IMG/VR virus record: IMGVR_UViG_3300043015_001684
Location: 1 to 23,521 of that record
Source: a virus
Length of the DNA stretch: 23,521 nucleotides
Direction: 5' to 3' (one strand)
The notes below the pieces were generated by a model. The model ran no database searches. It was not told where the DNA came from and saw only the letters and a program-made list of their open reading frames with translations. The position numbers were made by a program, and so were the translations under genes. Below, piece after piece: positions 7,360 to 14,395 of the stretch; position 1 is the first letter of the stretch; each line of letters begins with the position of its first letter.

Positions 7360-8056
7360 ATTTTATTAAACGAATAAAAAAGTAAGTAGGATCAATTGGA
7401 CCTAATCTCAATCTTTTAGAATTGTCATGGTGTGTTTTGTGGTAACCTTCTCCAGCTGTAAATAAATTTAACCAGTGACTATTCGCTGCCTTACCATCTT
7501 TATGTAGATATGCATTAAACAATCCAAATAGATGTGAACTTAAAACACAGGGTACACAATAAGCGAATATTAATAGTAACGGATTAATTAAAAATAAAAC
7601 TGTAACAATAGTAATTACTAACTTCCAATAATGTCTGTGAAAGAACATTAATATTTTATTATCAATCAACCCTTTAAAAAATCTACGTTCTATATTACCA
7701 TCTAATCCCCATAGATTAAAATAGATTTTCCAAAAACCATGATGAACAGGACAACTAGGATCTTTTGGTGTATCTGCGTAAGCGTGATGTTGTCTATGTA
7801 TTGCAGCCCGTGTTAGATATGGACCTGAACCTACAAATAGACTTAAAAAGTTTGTAAACCATTCAAACCATTTTCCTGTTTTAAATGATTGATGGGAATA
7901 GTACCTATGATAACCTGCACTTGAAGAACAGATTGTAATTACATAATACCAAATAAATCCTGCAACAAGCATCCATAGATCACCATAGATAAATCCAGGT
8001 ATCAATGCAATGTGGCAAAGTAAATGATTGAGTAAAAGTTTATATGTGGTTTTCAT
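7352..8056 (-). CDS. Membrane fatty-acid desaturase (acyl-CoA delta-9 type)
   Basis: This 234-residue integral membrane protein carries all three histidine boxes of membrane di-iron desaturases: HRYYSH (50-55), HRQHH (87-91) and HKTHH (206-210). Hydrophobic segments lie at about 8-45, 68-80 and 143-175, the usual hairpin arrangement that places the boxes on the cytoplasmic face. The motif order and GEGYHKTHHD are typical of delta-9 acyl desaturases in marine bacteria and some marine phages. The protein is short for the family, but no box is missing. It would insert a double bond into host acyl chains using O2 and reduced ferredoxin or similar; the substrate is not known. It lies in the accessory cassette, overlapping the 186-aa gene by 8 bases. 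Confidence 0.88.
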   Translation of the reverse strand: MKTTYKLLLNHLLCHIALIPGFIYGDLWMLVAGFIWYYVITICSSSAGYHRYYSHQSFKTGKWFEWFTNFLSLFVGSGPYLTRAAIHRQHHAYADTPKDPSCPVHHGFWKIYFNLWGLDGNIERRFFKGLIDNKILMFFHRHYWKLVITIVTVLFLINPLLLIFAYCVPCVLSSHLFGLFNAYLHKDGKAANSHWLNLFTAGEGYHKTHHDNSKRLRLGPIDPTYFFIRLIKYD

Positions 8057-8072
8057 AATGTAAACCTAACTT

Positions 8073-8345
8073 TTATGATTCTTCTACACTAAATGAAATT
8101 AAATTAGCATTACAATAATCTAATCTATCTTGTTTTGCATTTATAACTGTATCTATATTACCTAAATATGTGTAATTCTCATTTGATAAAGTATATGAAA
8201 TAGTTTTGACCAGATTATCGTCACTTACCGTTGATTGTAAGTCATTTTCCGCATATTCATTTATCAAATTTATAACCTCATCACTAGGCGTATAAAACGC
8301 AACACTTGTGTTCGGTCTTTGTTGTATTAGTTTTCTCGTAATCAT
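8073..8345 (-). CDS. Small protein of unknown function with its own late promoter
   Basis: This 90-residue protein starts MITRKLIQQRPNTSVAFYTP and ends ISFSVEES. It has no membrane segment and no catalytic motif I can name. The start resembles small proteins of unknown function in T4-like phages that carry a basic N-terminus with an RPNTSVAFY-like strand, but I cannot name the family. It is the only gene of the accessory cassette with an exact late promoter immediately before it, suggesting it is needed at high level late in infection, perhaps as a virion component. Alternatives include a small substrate of the neighbouring enzymes; nothing in the sequence proves this. Confidence 0.6.
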   Translation of the reverse strand: MITRKLIQQRPNTSVAFYTPSDEVINLINEYAENDLQSTVSDDNLVKTISYTLSNENYTYLGNIDTVINAKQDRLDYCNANLISFSVEES

Positions 8346-8350
8346 ACTAA

Positions 8351-8358
8351 TATTTATA
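8351..8358 (-). promoter_or_regulatory. T4-type late promoter overlapping upstream stop codon
   Basis: The minus strand has TATAAATA followed by TTAGT and the ATG at 8345, almost the same 16-base arrangement as at 5742-5727. It overlaps the TAA stop (8356-8354) of the hydroxylase-like gene. The expected transcription start coincides with the ATG. An AGGAG further upstream would lie outside such a transcript, but it could serve read-through mRNA only at an unusually long distance. Confidence 0.65.
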
Positions 8359-8803
8359 TAACTCCTACTAGGTGTATTCTATTTTCCCAAGACGCATTTA
8401 AGGCTGTATGATATTGTGTTGTATCAATAACATAATAGTTGCCATCTGCTGGTAAATGTTCTACTTTTTTATCTATAATTAAAAAACAGTCTTTATTTGT
8501 TTGTATGGGTATATGTATTCTTTTTGATAAATCTTTATGATAAGAATAACAAGTTTTTGATTTTAAATTCATTACTCTTGTTCTATACATTTTTAATTCT
8601 TTTAGAATAGAATTTGTATAGGGAATATCAAATATTGGCACATTAAAATCTGTTTCTTTCATACCCATTTTATGTTTTTCAATCCACTTACCTACACCCC
8701 AGAAAGGGTCTAAGTTATCTTTTGTGCCTTGAAGACTGATTTGGTCTTCAAATTTAGGTAATATTTTTAATTCTTCTATAATCTTTTTTAAATCTAAGGA
8801 CAT
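8354..8803 (-). CDS. Asp/Asn beta-hydroxylase-like 2OG-Fe(II) oxygenase
   Basis: This 149-residue protein resembles small aspartyl/asparaginyl beta-hydroxylase-like oxygenases. A double-stranded beta-helix core is suggested by SYHKDLSKRIHIPIQT (His89 and Asp91 as the first two iron ligands, Arg95 and RIHIPI as in the family) and by VIDTTQYHTALNAS with the third ligand His132, followed by NRIHLVGVI with Arg142 positioned to bind 2-oxoglutarate. The substrate could be a protein side chain or a small molecule. It is shorter than stand-alone aspartyl hydroxylases but has the complete ligand set. The start overlaps the end of the mini-SDR gene by 10 bases (the ATG follows AAAGAGATTACAGT, a weak ribosome-binding sequence). 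Confidence 0.75.
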   Translation of the reverse strand: MSLDLKKIIEELKILPKFEDQISLQGTKDNLDPFWGVGKWIEKHKMGMKETDFNVPIFDIPYTNSILKELKMYRTRVMNLKSKTCYSYHKDLSKRIHIPIQTNKDCFLIIDKKVEHLPADGNYYVIDTTQYHTALNASWENRIHLVGVI

Positions 8804-9222
8804 ACTGTAATCTCTTTAACTTTATGTGGTTGATTAAGTATCCAATCTATAATTGAAACACAATACTCAATTGACATTTTCTTTTTATCTATATGTGTAA
8901 CTCTTGGAGAATCAAAATAACCAAATCTCACTATTGTTGTATTAATACCTTGATAAAATAATTGATGATTAGCTTTATCTAGTGCTGATTTCTCAACAGC
9001 GTAAATGTGTTTAGCTCTCTTGGTTTCATCAGGTGAGTTAGAACCAATATTAATTATTCTTTTATTTAATTCTGCAGCTTGATATAAAAGATTTACCTGT
9101 TCAAATCCATCATGTTTACAATTAATGAAAACATCACAGTCATTTAAGTTATTAACTGTATTGTATTTTTCATTTAATGCTTTACCAAGGCCTCTTCTAA
9201 TTCCTGTTATATAAAACTTCAT
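8794..9222 (-). CDS. Miniature short-chain dehydrogenase/reductase
   Basis: This 142-residue protein is a reduced SDR. The N-terminus has the nucleotide-binding motif TGIRRGLG (6-13, TGxxxGxG), then NDCDVFINCKHDG, a catalytic-type serine in NIGSNS (Ser61) and the YxxxK pair in YAVEKSAL (Tyr74, Lys78), followed by TTIVRFGYFDSP. All four hallmarks are in order, but the family normally has about 250 residues. The segments missing are mainly between the glycine motif and the catalytic serine. It may be a genuine compact reductase or a degenerate relative with a binding role. It starts one base after the stop of the preceding glycosyltransferase-like gene and overlaps the hydroxylase-like gene, so expression is probably coupled. 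Confidence 0.75.
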   Translation of the reverse strand: MKFYITGIRRGLGKALNEKYNTVNNLNDCDVFINCKHDGFEQVNLLYQAAELNKRIINIGSNSPDETKRAKHIYAVEKSALDKANHQLFYQGINTTIVRFGYFDSPRVTHIDKKKMSIEYCVSIIDWILNQPHKVKEITVCP

Positions 9223-9223
9223 T

Positions 9224-9922
9224 TTAAAAATTTTTATAGTCTTTCCAATTATGTGGTTTATTCATTGAATGTGTAAAATGCACCAATTTAATGTCTTTAT
9301 GAAATTCACCACCCAAGTAAATGTAATCATTGTTTGTAATTTCTTTATACTTTTTTGTAATTTGTTTTTGCCAAGTTAAATAATCCTTGCCATGTAATAC
9401 AGTATCATCAACACACCATCTTGTTACCCAACTGTCTGGTATCAATTTTATTTTTAATCTCTCTCTAACACTATCTTCAACAAAATGTTGTTCACCGTTT
9501 ACAGGACCTTTCGTTGTGCCATTTTCTATATAGTAAGATTGCCAATGTATAGGGTTTTGCATAAACTTATCAAAAATATATTTACACTCTTTAGGATAAT
9601 ATTTAAAAAAACCACCGTTTATTTTATACTCATTTTTTGATGTATCTCGCCACCAACCAGGTATAGATAGAAATTCACCTCTTTCGACAGGATAATCAAA
9701 TATTTTTTTATAATCATTAACCAAAATAATATCTATATCAACTATTACAACAGCTTCATCAATATCCATATTCATTACAGACATTTTGTTCCATTGTAAT
9801 TGTATTCTAGTATCAAAAGGTTCTCTAATCCAATTTAAATCATATTCTGGTAATTTATTTTCCAGATATGTTTCGTATTCTGGTCCGTACTTATTACCTA
9901 TTCTTACTGCAAATATTTTCAT
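9224..9922 (-). CDS. GT-A glycosyltransferase-like protein
   Basis: This 232-residue protein begins MKIFAVRIGNKYG. I chose the ATG at 9922 because it overlaps the upstream TGA as ATGA; a TTG two codons earlier is less likely. The DXD-like motif is in VIVDIDIILV (Asp62-Ile-Asp64), preceded by QWNKMSVMN as in GT-A enzymes that position UDP-sugars. GWWRD (about 90) and the C-terminal LVHFTHSMNKPH, whose histidines could bind metal, complete the picture. It resembles the second GT-A-like protein at 12447-13208 in layout (DXD strand, then a GWW-D motif), suggesting related enzymes. No signal peptide or membrane segment is present. Sugar and acceptor are unknown. Confidence 0.7.
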   Translation of the reverse strand: MKIFAVRIGNKYGPEYETYLENKLPEYDLNWIREPFDTRIQLQWNKMSVMNMDIDEAVVIVDIDIILVNDYKKIFDYPVERGEFLSIPGWWRDTSKNEYKINGGFFKYYPKECKYIFDKFMQNPIHWQSYYIENGTTKGPVNGEQHFVEDSVRERLKIKLIPDSWVTRWCVDDTVLHGKDYLTWQKQITKKYKEITNNDYIYLGGEFHKDIKLVHFTHSMNKPHNWKDYKNF

Positions 9923-10707
9923 TTCCAAAAAATATACTCATCTTTATCAGATTTATTTAATTGACCCCAAAAATCAACATTTTTATTTCTATAACCTATT
10001 CCTAACATATAAGCAATTTTGTCGGCAGGTCCATTAGGAGCAATAGGTTGTAAAATTTTAGAATAATTATTAGGAGTGGCAAAATAACATTTGCAAAAAG
10101 ATGCTGCTAAACCTTCATTTACACTTAAAAGTGATAAAGCGTAACCGTGAATACCTGCATTTAAATACCATTTATATCCTTTATTATCTTTATCTGCGTA
10201 GTTAAAGACCCAACTGTGAAAATTATTATTTAATTGTTTTTTTGTAGGATATCTATCTCTTTTAGTAAAAGTCAATAAATATGGAGCTCTTACTTGTTCA
10301 TTAAAATCTATATCAATCTCTTTTTTAAATTTTTTAAATCTTTCTCTATCTTTGTTTAACCAACAATATCTCCACTCATCATAAAATTGCTTTAAAATTT
10401 TAAAATTATTATGATATTTACCTCCAGGTCTCCAGTATTCTTTACCAGGTCCACAAACTGTGTTTAAAACTAAAGCTTCTTTTTCTTCAGCATGTTCTGG
10501 TCCCCATATATTAATTTCTATTTGAATTAAATTATTTTTGTGAGGTACAAAATCGTGAGAATCTTGTATAATATGTTCTATCATTTCCTTACTAGGTATT
10601 TTTTCTTCATCAAAAAACCTTATATTATGTCGTTGACTCATTATGTATTTTAAACTATTATTTTTCAAATTTTCATCATCAAATGTGATATTATGTAATG
10701 TAGTCAT
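9919..10707 (-). CDS. Nitroreductase-like flavoprotein
   Basis: This 262-residue protein resembles the FMN-dependent nitroreductase fold. Visible features are an N-terminal SQRHNIRFFDEEKIPSKEMI (an RxxRxF-type phosphate-binding start followed by the helix found in the family), HKNNLIQIEINIWG in place of the usual P-x-x-N-x-QPW-x-F strand, a central helix AGIHGYALSLLSVNEGLAA, and the closing strand KIAYMLGIGYRN. Insertions around 100-170 are larger than normal. FMN and NAD(P)H use is inferred from the family, and the substrate is unknown. A strong ribosome-binding sequence, AGGAGAAAGCAATT, precedes the ATG at 10707. It overlaps the radical SAM gene by 17 bases and the glycosyltransferase-like gene by ATGA, so the three are likely made together. 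Confidence 0.7.
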   Translation of the reverse strand: MTTLHNITFDDENLKNNSLKYIMSQRHNIRFFDEEKIPSKEMIEHIIQDSHDFVPHKNNLIQIEINIWGPEHAEEKEALVLNTVCGPGKEYWRPGGKYHNNFKILKQFYDEWRYCWLNKDRERFKKFKKEIDIDFNEQVRAPYLLTFTKRDRYPTKKQLNNNFHSWVFNYADKDNKGYKWYLNAGIHGYALSLLSVNEGLAASFCKCYFATPNNYSKILQPIAPNGPADKIAYMLGIGYRNKNVDFWGQLNKSDKDEYIFWK

Positions 10708-11833
10708 AATTGCTTTCTCCTATACTATCTATTTCTGGCCATAATTTTCTCCAATCAAAATTTCTATGATTGCCTAAACTATTTAAATAATTTTTTCCAC
10801 CTTGTAACAATTTATAATCACCTTCTTTTTTTAATTCAGATAAAAAATATCCTTCACCAAAATTATTATATTTTATTATCAAATCATCTTTTATTTTTCT
10901 AGGTAAATTTTTGATTGATAAAATTTGAGGTTGTCTAACATAACTTGGAGTTGCTAAATAAATTTTAAAATTTTCGTTATAATATTTTCTAATTTCATTT
11001 AAATCAAAAATATTTAAAATATGTACTGTACAATTCAAACTTTTAACATACTTATTTACTTGCATTAAGTTATTTTCAAATTTATCAATATCTATATTAT
11101 ATCGGGCAAATTTCAATTTATCTTTATAATGGTCACAAGATACACCAAATTCTACCTTTTTATATTTTTCAATTAAATCATAGACGCTATATTTTCCATA
11201 AGTCAATTCTGTTAAATTTGTGTCGTAATATAATTCTATATGTTTTGATTTATCAGATGTTATTTCATCTATTAAAAACTTCCAATGTTGAGGTGATTGT
11301 AATGGCTCACCACCAGTTAAATGTAATTGTTCTATTAAATGCAAATTTTTTAATATGTCTTTTTTTACATCATTCCATTGTCTATTCGTATTACCACCGT
11401 ATGATTCTACACCAAAAACATTCATCAAATTAGTTTCACTCAACTCTTTTTTTCTTGTGCTGGAATTATAAGGAGCGCACATAACACAACTTAAATTGCA
11501 ATAGTTACCAAATATTCTTAATTTTAATTTTATCTTTTCTACTTTTTTAGGTAATTCTTTATATTGTTTTATCTTTTTTGTTCTAACAGAATATCCTATA
11601 TTCTTTTCTTCATCATAACAGTTTTGGCATATAGAAATTTTTTCACCATTCAACATTTTTTTTCTAATATTTTTCATATCACTTGAAAGAAAAAACTCAA
11701 ATGGTGTTGTATTTTTTGTATTATATTTTGTTAATACATTAGATTGTTTATGTGCCCAACAACATACATTATATGCTCCTGTATTATCATTAAAAACCGT
11801 ATCAAATGCTAAAGGACAATAACTTTTATTCAT
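10691..11833 (-). CDS. Twitch-domain radical SAM enzyme
   Basis: This 380-residue protein fits the group of radical SAM enzymes with an N-terminal twitch domain. Residues 1-90 hold extra cysteines (CPLAF at Cys6, VCCWAH at Cys24-25, ICQNCYDEE at Cys69 and Cys72) preceded by MKNIRKKMLNGE, matching that domain. The radical SAM cluster motif CNLSCVMC supplies Cys112, Cys116 and Cys119, and LTGGEPL (172-178) is the SAM-binding GGEP. It should cleave SAM to generate a 5'-deoxyadenosyl radical, with an auxiliary iron-sulfur cluster or substrate site in the twitch domain. Family members are often found in capsule, LPS or peptide-modification loci of marine bacteria and phages, but substrates are mostly unknown. 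The start overlaps the preceding stop as ATGA, with AGGA just upstream. Confidence 0.88.
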   Translation of the reverse strand: MNKSYCPLAFDTVFNDNTGAYNVCCWAHKQSNVLTKYNTKNTTPFEFFLSSDMKNIRKKMLNGEKISICQNCYDEEKNIGYSVRTKKIKQYKELPKKVEKIKLKLRIFGNYCNLSCVMCAPYNSSTRKKELSETNLMNVFGVESYGGNTNRQWNDVKKDILKNLHLIEQLHLTGGEPLQSPQHWKFLIDEITSDKSKHIELYYDTNLTELTYGKYSVYDLIEKYKKVEFGVSCDHYKDKLKFARYNIDIDKFENNLMQVNKYVKSLNCTVHILNIFDLNEIRKYYNENFKIYLATPSYVRQPQILSIKNLPRKIKDDLIIKYNNFGEGYFLSELKKEGDYKLLQGGKNYLNSLGNHRNFDWRKLWPEIDSIGESNYDYIT

Positions 11834-12453
11834 TTTCCTATAACCATAAATCTAGTCATACCATTATCTAAAATTTTTGAACCTGAATATAGTACATTTT
11901 CTAATACAGCCTGGTTAGCTAATTCTTCAGGACTATTAACACAGTTGATATGGTCATCATATTTTGTTTCATTAGTAGACTGTAATACATACATTGATTT
12001 CAAATGAGAATTTAATTGTCTAAATTTTTTCATAGGAAACATATGTTCACAAGAAGAATTAATAACCAAATCAAAATCATTTTCTATTTCATTTATCATA
12101 ATATTTTTTTTATTAGCTTTATAGATAGTATTTTTATATCTTCTATTTAATTTGTAACTAATCATTTTAGCATCTTCGTCTATTTCATAATTGATAATAG
12201 ATTTGGCATTTAGTTCATCTACTAATAGTGGTGTGATTAAATGTGCAAACCATCCTCCTAATAATGCAACTCTATTAGGTTTAATATTTAAATTAATCAA
12301 TTCATTAACAATCCATAATTTACTTTGTAATTGTGAAGTAGTGGAGGCGTCTAGTAATCTATTAAATGCCCAAGGTCTTTGTTTTTCTGTTTCTGCCCAA
12401 CTACGAGACCAATTATTACTCATTTCAGGTGTAAATTTAATATGTTCTACCAT
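11830..12453 (-). CDS. SAM-dependent methyltransferase-like protein
   Basis: This 207-residue protein has a Rossmann-type core: RVALLGGWFAHLITPLL (about 62-78) resembles motif I, SIINYEIDEDAKM contains the acidic residue that binds the SAM ribose, and FDLVINSSCEHMFP resembles motif IV. The glycine loop is GGWF rather than the classical GxGxG, so activity is likely but not certain. The N-terminal NNWSRSWAETEKQRPWAF segment is unusual and may form a lid or substrate site. It starts inside the last codons of the GT-A-like gene and overlaps the radical SAM gene by ATGA, so it is part of the same operon. Methyl acceptor unknown. Confidence 0.65.
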   Translation of the reverse strand: MVEHIKFTPEMSNNWSRSWAETEKQRPWAFNRLLDASTTSQLQSKLWIVNELINLNIKPNRVALLGGWFAHLITPLLVDELNAKSIINYEIDEDAKMISYKLNRRYKNTIYKANKKNIMINEIENDFDLVINSSCEHMFPMKKFRQLNSHLKSMYVLQSTNETKYDDHINCVNSPEELANQAVLENVLYSGSKILDNGMTRFMVIGK

Positions 12454-13208
12454 AATCGTTTAATTTCTTTTATATCCTGCATATGTTCATTATTTTCTTT
12501 GTTGTCATTGATAGCTGCACTATTATTAAATAAACAAACCTTATAATCTGGTCTTAATTGTTTTAAATTCATATCATTAGGAAATATGTTTCCTTTGTAC
12601 CAAGAGTATATATCACCTTTAGGAAAAGTATTAAAAAAACTATCTTCTTCGTTCCACATATTATAAAAAAAATGATTATAATAGTTATCTATTGTTTTAT
12701 ATGTAAAAAATATTACTTCAGCATTTTTATTAACATGATTGTAAATAGGTTTTAATTGACCTCTATTCCAACGAACAACTGAAGAATTTAAAGGAGTTGA
12801 TTTTATCTTACCATAATTTTTTTTACTATTTGTAATATCATTCCACCAACCTCTCACAATGTGAGGTCTTTTCATATCTAAATCAAAAAAATACTTTAAG
12901 TCTTTATGTATTAAAATATCTAAATCCAAGTACAAAAAGTTATCACCTTTTATTTGAGGAAATAAATCTTCATTAAATATATAGAGTTTGCGATAAGCCC
13001 AAAACATATTTGGTTTAAAATGTTTATCCCAATGTTTAGGTAATTCTATATCATAATCGTTTTTTGGATTGTCTGTTAAACAATAAAAGTTAAATGGAAC
13101 TGAACAATTTTTAGTTATTTGATTTTTTAATTTTTCAACATAATCATCATACTTTGTTCCCCACTTAACACAAACAATATTATTTTGCGATAAGCTTTCT
13201 TGCTTCAT
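12447..13208 (-). CDS. GT-A glycosyltransferase-like protein (GT8-like)
   Basis: This 253-residue protein looks like a GT-A enzyme of the GT8-like type. After NNIVCVKWGTKY and FYCLTDNP (first strands), it has MFWAYRKLYIFNE and the DXD motif FLYLDLDILI (Asp95-Leu-Asp97). GWWNDITN follows about 20 residues later, matching the GWWRD in the gene at 9224-9922. The C-terminal KGDIYSWYKG and KVCLFNNSA are typical late strands. The start at 13208 overlaps the upstream gene by 29 bases, with GGGA nine bases before it. No membrane anchor is visible. Sugar donor and acceptor are unknown; a role in glycan assembly with the neighbouring SDR is possible. Confidence 0.72.
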   Translation of the reverse strand: MKQESLSQNNIVCVKWGTKYDDYVEKLKNQITKNCSVPFNFYCLTDNPKNDYDIELPKHWDKHFKPNMFWAYRKLYIFNEDLFPQIKGDNFLYLDLDILIHKDLKYFFDLDMKRPHIVRGWWNDITNSKKNYGKIKSTPLNSSVVRWNRGQLKPIYNHVNKNAEVIFFTYKTIDNYYNHFFYNMWNEEDSFFNTFPKGDIYSWYKGNIFPNDMNLKQLRPDYKVCLFNNSAAINDNKENNEHMQDIKEIKRLW

Positions 13209-13653
13209 TTATAGCATCCCAAGGTGATTTAGATTGTCGTATATTAGTTTTAATTTTTTCATTTTCAGAATTTTTGACTATATCAGTTTCAAATAAATTT
13301 AACTTTATTTCAAATAAAAAACTACCATCATCTTTATTTGTTTCATCAAATTGTAAAAACATATTAATTAAGTTTTTTATTTCATTTGAAGTTTCTTTTT
13401 TTAATAATTCTAAACCTAAATTTTCTACTGATATTTTTGCTTGTTCCATATACTTCTTTGACCTGTCACTAGTATTTTTTTGTATATTTTCCAAACCATA
13501 TTCATCAATCAAATCTTTGTAATCCGGGTGTTCAATATTAACATTTATGTGATGTGCAATTGCTTTTTTACCTTCTTTGTAGATTACTTCTATTGTTTTG
13601 TGTTCTGGATTTGTGAAATATGCTTCTATTATCTTTCCACTAAATATTGCCAT
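13180..13653 (-). CDS. Protein of unknown function, small phage-type protein
   Basis: This 157-residue protein starts at the ATG at 13653, which has AGAGG six bases upstream; a longer frame begins at 13683 inside the epimerase gene but lacks support. The sequence MAIFSGKIIEAYFTN, HPDYKDLIDEYGLENIQ and the middle coiled-coil-like stretch (about residues 52-100) resemble small proteins encoded near structural genes in marine T4-like phages. The C-terminal FLFEIKLNLFETDIV and PWDAINEARKLIAK are distinctive. I see no catalytic motif, signal peptide or membrane segment. It overlaps the epimerase gene by 14 bases and the GT-A-like gene by 29. It may be a structural protein that the enzyme cassette has grown around. 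Confidence 0.6.
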   Translation of the reverse strand: MAIFSGKIIEAYFTNPEHKTIEVIYKEGKKAIAHHINVNIEHPDYKDLIDEYGLENIQKNTSDRSKKYMEQAKISVENLGLELLKKETSNEIKNLINMFLQFDETNKDDGSFLFEIKLNLFETDIVKNSENEKIKTNIRQSKSPWDAINEARKLIAK

Positions 13654-14383
13654 AATTACCTCTTTCGTTCTTAATATAGTCAATTAAATTAGTCTTGGCA
13701 GACCAACCTAAATCTTTTAATGTCTGAATACTTGCTTTATTATCTTTTCTTTCAAACATAGTACCCATTCTTTTATCTTCTATAGTCATATTTAGTTTGT
13801 CTAAAAGATCAAGTAAATTTATAGAACTACCCGTTCCTATTTCTAAAACCTTATCTTTAACATCATTTTTAATTAAGATTTTTATAGCACTCATCAAATC
13901 TTCTATGTGAATAAAATCTCTACAATGATCAACATTAATATAACTAACATCATCTTTTATTAATTTAGGTATCAACATACCTTCTCTACCACCAGGTCCA
14001 TAAACAGTTGTAAATCTCATACCTAAACTATTTTCAGGCGCAATTTGTTCCATATAAAATTTACTCATTGCATAAGGATTACGCCAAGGTTCGTTTGCCG
14101 TACTAGAACTAGCATATAAGATTTTTTTGTTTTTAAATTGATTGAATATTCTATAACTTGCAACGACATTATTAGTCCAATATTCTACAGGATTATCTAA
14201 ACTTTGTCTTACGCCTGAAAGTCCTGCTAAATGAATTACTAAATCAACATCATAATCTAAGTCACAATTGATAAGATCGTTTCCTAATTTTTTGTCTAAA
14301 CAAATAAGTTGATTTTCGTCTTTAAGAAAGAATTGTAGGTTTTTGCCTATAAATCCTTCACTGCCTGTTAATAATATTTTCAT
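13640..14383 (-). CDS. NAD-dependent sugar epimerase/dehydratase-like SDR
   Basis: This 247-residue protein is an extended SDR. The glycine motif is TGSEGFIG (Gly7, Gly10, Gly13), followed by the acidic LDK end of strand 2, IHLAGLSG, a serine cluster at 92-94 (ASSST) and the catalytic YAMSK (Tyr104, Lys108). MRFTTVYGPGG and NVDHCRDFIHIEDLM match nucleotide-sugar epimerases and dehydratases of the GalE/RmlB group. It is shorter than the usual 300-340 residues, with a compact C-terminal substrate domain. It probably makes or interconverts an NDP-sugar used by the nearby glycosyltransferases. No obvious ribosome-binding sequence precedes the ATG at 14383, which lies 12 bases after the upstream structural gene, so translation may depend on read-through mRNA. 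Confidence 0.85.
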   Translation of the reverse strand: MKILLTGSEGFIGKNLQFFLKDENQLICLDKKLGNDLINCDLDYDVDLVIHLAGLSGVRQSLDNPVEYWTNNVVASYRIFNQFKNKKILYASSSTANEPWRNPYAMSKFYMEQIAPENSLGMRFTTVYGPGGREGMLIPKLIKDDVSYINVDHCRDFIHIEDLMSAIKILIKNDVKDKVLEIGTGSSINLLDLLDKLNMTIEDKRMGTMFERKDNKASIQTLKDLGWSAKTNLIDYIKNERGNYGNI

Positions 14384-14395
14384 AGTTTATCATAA

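Noticed and set aside
9786-10037. Plus-strand frame of 83 codons, and others at 11218-11433, 12191-12463, 13274-13522, 13480-13674 and 15522-15890
   Set aside because: They are antisense to well-supported genes, with no start signals or family resemblance.
13654-13683. Ten-codon N-terminal extension of the 157-aa gene
   Set aside because: AGAGG lies six bases before the internal ATG at 13653, and the extension lies wholly inside the epimerase gene.
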